Shown here: positions 1 to 5,634 of the stretch, piece after piece
Layout: each line of letters begins with the position of its first letter
How positions within the stretch are numbered: position 1 is the first letter of the stretch
NCBI GenBank assembly: GCA_036568605.1
Contig: DATCSE010000173.1
Coordinates: forward strand, 1 to 8,043
Origin: DATCSE01 sp036568605
GTDB taxonomy: Bacteria; Pseudomonadota; Gammaproteobacteria; Burkholderiales; Burkholderiaceae_C
DNA: 8,043 nucleotides
Reading direction: 5' to 3'
Notes under the pieces: model-generated
What the model saw: only the letters and a program-made list of their open reading frames with translations
The model's database searches: none
What the model was told of the DNA's origin: nothing
Program-made: the position numbers and the translations under genes

Positions 1-583
1 GGGCGCCCGCACCGCCTGCATCCTCGCGGCCCTGTGGCCGGAGCGCTGCAAGGCGCTGGTGTCGGTCAGCGGCTACCTGCTCGTGAACCGCGCGGCCGCT
101 GCGCAGCCACTGCTGCCGCAGGACGAGCTGAGCTGGTGGTACCAGTTCTACTTCGCGACCGAGCGCGGACGTGCCGGCTACGAGAAGTACCGGCGCGAGT
201 TCGCCCGGCTGATCTGGCAGCAGGCCTCGCCGCAGTGGCGCTTCGATGATGCGACGTTCCAACGCACCGCCTCGGCATTCGACAACCCCGATCACGTCGA
301 GATCGTGGTCCACAACTATCGCTGGCGGATCGGCCTGGCCACCGGCGAGGCCCGCTTCGATGCGATCGAGTCGCGCCTCGCGACGGCGCCCGACATCACG
401 GTGCCGGCGATCACGCTGGAAGGCGATGCGAACGGCGCGCCGCACCCGGACCCTGCGGTCTACGCACGCAAGTTCGTCGGCCGCTACGAGCACCGTGGGC
501 TGCGCGGCGGCATCGGCCACAACCTGCCGCAGGAAGCGCCGGACGCTTTCGCACGCGCCGTGATCGACGTGGCCCGCGCCTGA
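1..583 (+). CDS. alpha/beta hydrolase, haloalkane dehalogenase/epoxide hydrolase-like (5' truncated by window edge)
   Basis: The reading frame is open from base 2 and ends at TGA 581-583, giving 193 visible residues; the N-terminal part lies outside the window. The visible protein begins GARTACILAALWPERCKALV, which matches the segment just after the nucleophile elbow of alpha/beta hydrolases of the 'DWGAR' type, where the nucleophile is usually Asp. That residue would lie just left of the window, so it is inferred and not seen. The C-terminal motif GGIGHNLPQEAP carries the expected catalytic His (visible residue 173). The preceding strand ITLEGDANG (Asp at visible residue 142) is a candidate acid position. 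The region between them, rich in Trp, Tyr and Phe (WWYQFYFATERGRAGYEKYRR), fits a helical cap domain. The enzyme is probably a cytoplasmic hydrolase of small esters, epoxides or halides; the substrate cannot be told. The next gene starts 39 bp downstream on the same strand and may be co-transcribed. A GTG at 59 is internal and is not the true start. Confidence 0.85.
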   Translation, partial: GARTACILAALWPERCKALVSVSGYLLVNRAAAAQPLLPQDELSWWYQFYFATERGRAGYEKYRREFARLIWQQASPQWRFDDATFQRTASAFDNPDHVEIVVHNYRWRIGLATGEARFDAIESRLATAPDITVPAITLEGDANGAPHPDPAVYARKFVGRYEHRGLRGGIGHNLPQEAPDAFARAVIDVARA

Positions 584-622
584 CGGCATCACCCCTCTCG
601 CGACTCGTTTCCTTCATCGAAC

Positions 623-1411
623 ATGAAACCTCTGATGAAAACTCTCTCCATCGCCGCGGCGTCGATCGCCGCCTTCGTGCTGACCCTCGAGGCGCCCGCC
701 GCTCGAGCCGCCACGGTGCCCGACACGTCTGCCCCCAGCGTCGTGATCGTGCACGGGGCGTTCGCCGACGGGTCGGACTGGTCGCGCGTCATCCCGCTGC
801 TGCAGGCCAAAGGGGTGCACGTCACCGCGGTCCAGAATCCGCTGACCTCGCTGGAGGACGACGTGCAAGCCACGCAACGCGCGATCGCGCTGCAAAGCGG
901 CAAGGTCGTCCTGGTCGGTCACTCGTGGGGCGGCACCGTGATCACGCAGGCAGGCACCGAATCCAAGGTGGCTGCGCTGGTCTACGTCGCGGCGTTCGCG
1001 CCCGACGCAGGCCAGACGACCGCCGAGCTGGGCAAGCCCTATCCGCCGCCGCCGGGGCTGGCGTTCCTGTCGGCCGACGCCTCGGGCTTTCTGAGCCTGA
1101 GCCCCGAGGGGATGCGCCGTCATTTCGCACAGGACCTGCCGGCCGCGCGGACCGCGACGATGACGGCGACGCAAGGCCCGATACGCGCCAGTGCGTTCGA
1201 GCAAGCGGTGTCGCAGGCCGCCTGGAAATCCAAGCCGAGCTGGTACGTGCTGACCGAGGCCGATCACATGATCCCGCCGGCCCAGCAGCGCGACATGGCC
1301 CAGCGCATCGGCGCGCGCGTGACCGCGCTGCCCACCAGCCACGTGCCGCAGCAGGCGAAGCCGCAACAGGTGGCCGACGTCATCCTCGACGCGGTGCGGC
1401 AGAGCCGCTGA
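623..1411 (+). CDS. exported alpha/beta hydrolase (Ser-Asp-His triad)
   Basis: This is a 262-residue protein. Residues 1-29 look like a Sec signal peptide: two Lys (MKPLMK), a hydrophobic Ala/Val/Leu stretch, then APAARA with likely cleavage after Ala29 or Ala30, so the enzyme is expected in the periplasm or outside the cell. The mature part has the oxyanion-hole motif HGAF (44-47), the nucleophile elbow GHSWGG with Ser101, a candidate acid in TEADHMIP (Asp214) and the catalytic His in TSHVPQ (His240). Length and motif order fit the AB_hydrolase_6/EstC-like family related to methylesterases and hydroxynitrile lyases. The likely reaction is hydrolysis of a small ester or related compound, but the substrate is unknown. 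No good Shine-Dalgarno sequence precedes ATG 623, and ATG 635 (Met5) is possible; both leave the signal peptide functional. It follows the upstream hydrolase by 39 bp. The Pro-rich stretch PYPPPPG (139-145) lies in the cap region. Confidence 0.9.
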   Translation: MKPLMKTLSIAAASIAAFVLTLEAPAARAATVPDTSAPSVVIVHGAFADGSDWSRVIPLLQAKGVHVTAVQNPLTSLEDDVQATQRAIALQSGKVVLVGHSWGGTVITQAGTESKVAALVYVAAFAPDAGQTTAELGKPYPPPPGLAFLSADASGFLSLSPEGMRRHFAQDLPAARTATMTATQGPIRASAFEQAVSQAAWKSKPSWYVLTEADHMIPPAQQRDMAQRIGARVTALPTSHVPQQAKPQQVADVILDAVRQSR

Positions 1412-1423
1412 TCCGCCAGCGGC
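1404..1423. terminator. hairpin between convergent genes (possible bidirectional terminator)
   Basis: GCCGCTG (1404-1410) and CAGCGGC (1417-1423) form a perfect 7-bp stem around a 6-base loop. The stem overlaps the stop codon of the exported hydrolase and fills most of the 19-bp gap to the stop codon of the convergent oxidoreductase. No T-tract follows on either strand, so it is not a textbook intrinsic terminator. It could still act as a transcript-end stabiliser or as one part of Rho-dependent termination. Confidence 0.35.
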
Positions 1424-1430
1424 GGCCGCG

Positions 1431-2432
1431 TCAGGCCATGTCCTCCCACCGGCCGCTGCGCTCGGAGCGCCACAGCGCGTCGATCACGCGCATCTGCGCG
1501 ATCGCATCGTTCACACCCCAGCCGAGCGCGTCCTCGCCGCGCACCCGGCGCGAGAAGGCCTCGGCCTGCAGGCGGTACTGATCGGCGGCCGGCAGCGTCT
1601 CGGTGACGATGCCGCTGCCGTCGACCGCGCCGCCGTCGTCGATCGCGATCTGCATCGCCCCGCCCTGCGGCGCGTTGAACGGTATCAGCACCTCGATGCG
1701 CCCGAGCGTGCCGACGATCTGGACGCGCTGGTAGCGACAGCTTTGCGTCGCGACGGTGAAGGCGAGCTGGCGGCCAGCGCCGAAGTCCAGCAGCGCGCTG
1801 GTCGTGCGGTCGGTGCCCAGCGCCGGGTCGCGGTCGACCAGTGCGATGCCGCGGTGCGGCTCGGCCTCGAACAGATAGCGCCCGCTCAGGATCGCGTAGC
1901 AGCCGATGTCGTACAGCGCGCCGCCGCCGATGTCCGGCCGGTTGCGGATGTTGGCCGGGTCGTCGTTGAAGTACGAGAAGAACACCTGCACGGCCCGCAC
2001 CGGGCCGATGCGGCCGCTGCGCACCAGCTCGCGCGCACGCTGCCACTGCGGATGGTGGCGCACCATGAAGGCCTCTTCGATGTGCACGCGCGAGGCCGCC
2101 GCCTGCAGCGCCTGCGCCTCGGCCGCAGTCAGTGCGATCGGCTTCTCGCACAGCACGTGCTTGCCGGCCGCGGCCGCCTGCAGCGTCAGCGGCACGTGCA
2201 GGTGATTGGGCAGCGGGTTGTAGATCGCCTCGATCTGCGGGTCGGCGATCAGCTCGTCGTAGGAGCCGTAGACCTGCGCGATGCCGAGCTCGCGGGCGAC
2301 GCGCGTTCCCGCGTCCACGGACCGCGACGCGATCGCGCGCAGCTCGATCAACGGGCTCGCCCGCATCGCCGGCAGTACCTTCTCGACCCCAATCTTCGCC
2401 GTGCTGAGCACGCCCCATACCACTGGCTTCAT
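1431..2432 (-). CDS. Gfo/Idh/MocA family NAD(P)-dependent oxidoreductase
   Basis: This is a 333-residue cytoplasmic dehydrogenase. The N-terminal Rossmann fold starts VVWGVLSTAKIG (4-15), the family's dinucleotide-binding loop. It is followed by AIYNPLPNHLH (69-79) and the hallmark EKP motif in HVLCEKPIAL (Lys97), whose Lys contacts nicotinamide and substrate. The C-terminal Gfo/Idh/MocA domain contains GGGALYDIGCYAI (169-181) with Asp175 and Tyr179 at the usual catalytic positions. The DIGCY variant recalls the subgroup that includes D-xylose dehydrogenases and dihydrodiol dehydrogenases, so a sugar or related polyol is the likely substrate; this is inference from the family. The start was set at ATG 2430-2432 because AGGAG sits 6 bases upstream and the family's N-terminus aligns there; an upstream in-frame ATG (2448-2450) would add only MRQEIN and would place the ribosome site inside the gene. 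Length is normal. It is convergent with the hydrolases and divergent from the diguanylate cyclase. Confidence 0.93.
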   Translation of the reverse strand: MKPVVWGVLSTAKIGVEKVLPAMRASPLIELRAIASRSVDAGTRVARELGIAQVYGSYDELIADPQIEAIYNPLPNHLHVPLTLQAAAAGKHVLCEKPIALTAAEAQALQAAASRVHIEEAFMVRHHPQWQRARELVRSGRIGPVRAVQVFFSYFNDDPANIRNRPDIGGGALYDIGCYAILSGRYLFEAEPHRGIALVDRDPALGTDRTTSALLDFGAGRQLAFTVATQSCRYQRVQIVGTLGRIEVLIPFNAPQGGAMQIAIDDGGAVDGSGIVTETLPAADQYRLQAEAFSRRVRGEDALGWGVNDAIAQMRVIDALWRSERSGRWEDMA

Positions 2433-2438
2433 GTTGAT

Positions 2439-2443
2439 CTCCT
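2439..2443 (-). promoter_or_regulatory. ribosome binding site of the oxidoreductase
   Basis: On the minus strand the sequence reads ACAGGAGATCAACATG: AGGAG followed by a 6-base spacer and ATG. It is the clearest Shine-Dalgarno site in the window. It decides between two in-frame ATGs in favour of the downstream one at 2432. Confidence 0.8.
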
Positions 2444-2465
2444 GTCTCATGCCGGCGGGTATGGT

Positions 2466-2484
2466 AGGCCGGCGTGGCCGGCCT
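2466..2484. repeat. short GC-rich inverted repeat in the divergent intergenic region
   Basis: AGGCCGG (2466-2472) and CCGGCCT (2478-2484) are perfect 7-bp inverted arms around CGTGG. They lie 34-52 bp upstream of the oxidoreductase start, where an operator could sit. In such GC-rich DNA a palindrome of this size can arise by chance, and I see no regulator gene beside it. Confidence 0.3.
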
Positions 2485-2548
2485 GTGCATTCCGTCGCAC
2501 TGCGGCCGGCGCCGTTCGCAGCCGCAGCCGATCACGCGTTAGGCTCTA

Positions 2549-2598
2549 GTCCAGTGAAACAGAGGAATCGGCTGTGCGATTCCTCTGTTTCACTGGAC
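2549..2598. repeat. perfect 22-bp inverted repeat with 6-base loop (large hairpin)
   Basis: The left arm (2549-2570, beginning GTCCAGTGAAACAGAGG) and the right arm (2577-2598, ending CCTCTGTTTCACTGGAC) are exact reverse complements over 22 bases, separated by GCTGTG (2571-2576). Beyond one mismatch (2548/2599) two further bases pair. The arms are about 50% G+C against roughly 70% around them. There is no T-tract on either side, so it is not a classical terminator. It lies in the divergent region between the oxidoreductase and the diguanylate cyclase, and ends 22 bp before the latter's ATG. If transcribed with that gene it would form a very stable 5'-leader hairpin close to the start codon. 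It could be a REP/MITE-like palindromic element, a regulator binding palindrome or an RNA control element; the sequence alone does not decide. No second copy was seen in the window. Confidence 0.9.
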
Positions 2599-2620
2599 CA
2601 GCACTCGCTCGCTGCAGCCC

Positions 2621-4321
2621 ATGACCCTCACGCTTCGCCGATTCGCCCTGCTGCTGTGCCTGCCCCTGCTGCTCGCGGCCGGCGCGGCTCACGCCGACAC
2701 GCAGGGCATGGCCCCTGCGGTGCTGCGGGCCATGCTCTTCGCGGCGGATCTTCCGGGCGACGCACGGCCCGCGCCAGACGGCGGCACCCCGCCGCTGTGG
2801 CAGGCCGAGGGCACCCACGTGCAACGCATGCTGCCGTACCGCACGCACGGCAGCTGGGTGCGCCTCACGCCGCAGTCGCTGCCGCCCCGGCCGCTGCTGG
2901 TCATCGAAGGACAGATCACCGAGCCGGTCCACCTGTTCCTGCCTGATGGAACCGTGGTCCAACGCTCGAAGCTGCGGCCCAGCGGCCGCGAAGGCTCGGC
3001 CATTGCGCTCGTATTCCCGCTGCCCGCTTCGCTGGCGCCGGATACGCCGTTGCTGCTGCACCTCGCCCACCATCACCGCGTCAACGTCGATTTCTCGATC
3101 GTCGCCGGGGAGCCATGGCGCGAATACGAGAAGACGCGCCTGATCGTCTCGGCCGCGATGTACGCATCGCTGGTCGCCTTCGCGGTGATCGCCGGCTGCT
3201 ACTGGGTCGCGCTTCGCGAGCGCATGTTCGCCGACTACACCTGGTACCTCGCGAGCCTGATCCTGTTCATGACCGCGAGTGCCGGGCTGCTCTACGCGGC
3301 GCCGGGCGGCCCATGGCTGGCGCGGCTGGGCATCCACGGGCAGTGGGCCGCGGCCACCGCCGCGATCGGTTTTGCGGTCGGCTTCGCGCGCGACTTTCTC
3401 GACGTCGCACGCCACGCGCCGCGGCTGCTGCCGCTGATGGGCCGCCTGCGCACCGCCTTGCTGGTGACCGCGGGCACGATCGCGGTATGGCCATGGCCGG
3501 CGAGCCGGTTCGGGATGGTGGTGGTCGCGGTGCTGCTGGCGGTCAACGTGCTGATGGTCGTCCTGGGTGCGCGTGCGGCACTGGCGCGCAACCGCTACGG
3601 CTACTACTTCCTCGCCGGCTGGGTTCCGCTGACGGCGGCCACGTCGCTGCGCAGCCTGCAGGCAGCCGGCCTGGTCGACATCGCGGCCAACGATGTCTAC
3701 CTGTATGCGCTGGGCGCGGTGTGGGAGGCGTTGGCGCTGACCTTGGGCATCGCCGATCGCGTGCTGGGCTTCCGGCGCGAGCGCGATGCCGCCCGCAAGA
3801 TGGCCGAGCAGGACATGCTCACCGGCGTGCAGAGCCGCCGCGCGATCGAGATGCAGCTGCGCGCGCTGGCGAGCGAGGCACGTGCCGGCGGCAGCGGGCT
3901 GGGCGTGCTGTTCGTCGACGTCGATCACTTCAAGCGGATCAACGACCGCTACGGCCATGCGATCGGCGATGCCTGCCTGGTCGCGGTCGCGCAGCGGCTG
4001 CAGGCCGAGCTGCGCGACGGCGACTGCCTGGGCCGCTGGGGCGGCGAGGAGTTCGTGGCCCTGCTGCCCGGTGCGAACCTGGACAACGCGCATCACACGT
4101 CGGAGCGCATCCTGCGCAAGGTGTCGGCCGACCCGGTGCAGGTCGCCAACGGCGCGGTGATGATCACCGTGAGCATCGGCATCGCGGTGCTGGACCCGCT
4201 GCACGACGACATCCACAGCCTGCTGAATCGGGCCGACGCGGCCCTCTACCGCGCGAAAGCCAACGGGCGCAACCGCGTCGAGCGCGATCCCGGCCCGCTG
4301 GAGGCCGTGCCGGCGCACTGA
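2621..4321 (+). CDS. membrane diguanylate cyclase, 7TMR-DISM sensor with GGDEF domain
   Basis: This 566-residue inner-membrane protein makes c-di-GMP from two GTP. The domain order is: signal peptide 1-25 (RRFALLLCLPLLLAAGAAHA); periplasmic beta-rich region 28-165 resembling 7TMR-DISMED2; about seven membrane helices from 173 to 378 (7TMR-DISM); a short linker helix; and GGDEF from about 395 to 555. The catalytic domain has DMLTGVQSRR (398-407; Ser replaces the common Asn of the DxLTGxxNRR motif), the metal/GTP segment FVDVDHFKRINDRYGH (431-446) and the active-site motif GGEEF (474-478). RDGD (465-468) lies exactly five residues before GGEEF, so the RxxD product-inhibition I-site is intact. 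No EAL, PAS or HAMP domain is seen. An active cyclase that responds to an extracytoplasmic ligand is likely; the ligand is unknown. No strong Shine-Dalgarno precedes ATG 2621; a 22-bp hairpin ends just upstream and may influence expression. Confidence 0.93.
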   Translation: MTLTLRRFALLLCLPLLLAAGAAHADTQGMAPAVLRAMLFAADLPGDARPAPDGGTPPLWQAEGTHVQRMLPYRTHGSWVRLTPQSLPPRPLLVIEGQITEPVHLFLPDGTVVQRSKLRPSGREGSAIALVFPLPASLAPDTPLLLHLAHHHRVNVDFSIVAGEPWREYEKTRLIVSAAMYASLVAFAVIAGCYWVALRERMFADYTWYLASLILFMTASAGLLYAAPGGPWLARLGIHGQWAAATAAIGFAVGFARDFLDVARHAPRLLPLMGRLRTALLVTAGTIAVWPWPASRFGMVVVAVLLAVNVLMVVLGARAALARNRYGYYFLAGWVPLTAATSLRSLQAAGLVDIAANDVYLYALGAVWEALALTLGIADRVLGFRRERDAARKMAEQDMLTGVQSRRAIEMQLRALASEARAGGSGLGVLFVDVDHFKRINDRYGHAIGDACLVAVAQRLQAELRDGDCLGRWGGEEFVALLPGANLDNAHHTSERILRKVSADPVQVANGAVMITVSIGIAVLDPLHDDIHSLLNRADAALYRAKANGRNRVERDPGPLEAVPAH

Positions 4322-4330
4322 ATGTCGCGC

Positions 4331-4627
4331 TCAGCGCGCGTCTTTGCGCATCCCGGCGACCGGACCTATGCCCATCGAGCCCAGCAGCATCAACGCCCAC
4401 AGCACGACGGACGTGGGGCCGACGATCCAGGTGCTGACAACGGCCGGCAGGTTCAGATCGGCCCACGCATCGACGAGCACGATGCAGACGAACGCGGCCG
4501 CCACGAGCGCCCGCTGGCTGGCAACGCCGGCGCGCCACCGCCGCGGCGGGCGAGGCGGACGACGAAGCCGCTCGACATCGTCGCGGCGGCGCGGGGGCTG
4601 AGAGAGATGCAAGGCAGTCGAGACCAT
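4331..4627 (-). CDS. small predicted membrane protein, function unknown
   Basis: This 98-residue ORF starts at ATG 4625-4627. I do not recognise the family. Residues 1-38 are basic and rich in Arg and Pro (RRRDDVERLRRPPRPPRRWR) and would stay in the cytoplasm. Two hydrophobic helices follow, about 39-56 (RALVAAAFVCIVLVDAW) and 63-88 (VVSTWIVGPTSVVLWALMLL and on), with a short basic tail GMRKDAR. GC bias at third codon positions is strong in the second half, and Trp, Met and Leu use suits a real membrane protein. The reading frame continues upstream to 4738, but that extension is Arg-rich and lacks membrane character, so the internal Met was chosen; no clear Shine-Dalgarno supports either start. 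It ends 9 bp from the stop of the convergent diguanylate cyclase and diverges from the BrkB-family gene. Confidence 0.5.
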   Translation of the reverse strand: MVSTALHLSQPPRRRDDVERLRRPPRPPRRWRAGVASQRALVAAAFVCIVLVDAWADLNLPAVVSTWIVGPTSVVLWALMLLGSMGIGPVAGMRKDAR

Positions 4628-4740
4628 GGACTCGATTGTCCGCCTCGCTCCCCGCGCTTGCTGTCGTCTCGCTGTCGGACCATGGCGCCGCCGCGAGCCG
4701 CTTGCCCCGACAATCGCCACCCGCCATCTAGAACCCACGC

Positions 4741-5571
4741 GTGATCAGCCTGACCCGACTCACCTTCCAGCGCGCCCGGCGCGAGCGCCTGCCGCAGATC
4801 GCCGGCAGCCTCACGTTCACGACCGTGCTGTCCATCGTGCCGCTGGTGTCGGTGAGCTTCGCGCTGCTGACGCGCTTCCCCATCTTCGCGCGCTTCGAGC
4901 AGGCGCTCGACGAATACCTGTTGACGAGCATGCTGCCGCCGCAGCTGTCGCACACCGTCCTGGCCAACCTGCACCACTTCGCCGACAACGCCAGCGGCCT
5001 CACGGTGCTGGGCTCGTGCTTCGTGCTGATGACGGCCATCGCGCTGATGCTGACGATCGAGAACGCGCTGAACCAGATCTGGGGCGTGCGGCGCGCGCGG
5101 CCCTTGCTCAAGCGCATCGGCTTGTATGCGCTGATGCTGGTCGCGGGGCCGCCGCTGGCGGGCGCGAGCTTGTGGGCGACGTCGTACGCGCTGGTCGCAT
5201 CGATCGGGCTGATCGGCACGCTGCCGCCGCCGGTCGCGTTCGCGTTCACGCTAGGCCCGGCGCTGCTCGCCGTGGTCGGCCTCGCCGCGCTGTTCTACTT
5301 CGTGCCCAACACCCAAGTCCGGCGCCGCGATGCGCTCGCGGGCGCGTTGATCGGCGGCATCGCGCTGGAGATCGGCAAGCGCGCCTTCACCGCGTACGTG
5401 ACCAAGATCCCGACCTACAAGGCCGTGTACGGCGCGCTGGCGGCCCTGCCGGTCTTCATGCTGTGGGTCTACCTGTCGTGGCTGGTCACGCTGACCGCGG
5501 CGCTGATCGCGGCGAACCTGGGCCAGGCCGGGTCGCGTGCCGGCGGCTCACGCTCGCGGGCGCGAGCGTGA
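4741..5571 (+). CDS. YihY/BrkB family inner-membrane protein
   Basis: This 276-residue polytopic membrane protein belongs to the YihY/BrkB (virulence factor BrkB) family. Members were once annotated as ribonuclease BN, an assignment now known to be wrong. Diagnostic segments are the first helix AGSLTFTTVLSIVPLVSVSF (21-40), NALNQIWGVRRARP (107-120), the FYFVPNT segment (184-190), KIPTYKAVYGALAALPVFML (223-242) and WVYLSWLVTLTAALIAANL in the last helix. About six membrane helices are expected. The start is GTG 4741: an in-frame TAG lies at 4729-4731 and the next in-frame Met is about 60 residues inside the first conserved region. The protein ends shortly after the last helix with a basic tail (GSRAGGSRSRARA), so it is the compact form without the extra C-terminal domain of longer homologues. 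Its molecular activity is not established; transport or envelope roles have been proposed. It is convergent with the sensor kinase gene. Confidence 0.92.
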   Translation: MISLTRLTFQRARRERLPQIAGSLTFTTVLSIVPLVSVSFALLTRFPIFARFEQALDEYLLTSMLPPQLSHTVLANLHHFADNASGLTVLGSCFVLMTAIALMLTIENALNQIWGVRRARPLLKRIGLYALMLVAGPPLAGASLWATSYALVASIGLIGTLPPPVAFAFTLGPALLAVVGLAALFYFVPNTQVRRRDALAGALIGGIALEIGKRAFTAYVTKIPTYKAVYGALAALPVFMLWVYLSWLVTLTAALIAANLGQAGSRAGGSRSRARA

Positions 5572-5572
5572 G
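5547..5572. terminator. strong hairpin over the stop codon of the BrkB-family gene
   Basis: CTCACGCTCGCG (5547-5558) and CGCGAGCGTGAG (5561-5572) are exact 12-base inverted arms with GG between them; in practice 11 pairs close a 4-base loop. The TGA stop (5569-5571) is part of the right arm. No T-tract follows, so Rho-independent termination is doubtful. Transcript-end protection or assisted termination between the convergent genes is plausible. The arms also encode the repetitive Ser/Arg/Ala tail of the protein. Confidence 0.45.
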
Positions 5573-5634
5573 GCCCGCGAAGCCCTGACGATGGCGACCG
5601 GCGCTGCGGCGCGAGCCGTGGCCATCGGTGCCGC

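Noticed and set aside
614..1366. Minus-strand frame opposite the exported hydrolase
   Set aside because: It has no recognisable motif and biased composition; the plus strand has a full triad and signal peptide.
1264..2535. Minus-strand frame of 423 codons overlapping the oxidoreductase
   Set aside because: It is out of frame with the clear Gfo/Idh/MocA protein on the same strand and is Arg/Ala-rich without motifs.
2549..2598. Large inverted repeat read as a Rho-independent terminator of either divergent gene
   Set aside because: It lies upstream of both genes and has no T-run after the stem on either strand.
2546..4318. Very long minus-strand frame (590 codons) opposite the diguanylate cyclase
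   Set aside because: Its translation is a low-complexity mix of Arg, Gln, His, Gly and Ala with no domain, and the opposite strand encodes a full protein with all family motifs. Long antisense frames are expected at 70% G+C.
4326..4338. CGCGC-TCA-GCGCG hairpin followed by CGTCTTT after the cyclase stop, as a terminator
   Set aside because: Only five pairs with a 3-base loop, a weak T-run, and overlap with the stop codon of the small minus-strand ORF; it can arise by chance in this composition.
4628..4738. N-terminal extension of the small minus-strand membrane ORF
   Set aside because: The extension is Arg-rich, lacks membrane character and would consume the whole divergent promoter region of the BrkB-family gene.
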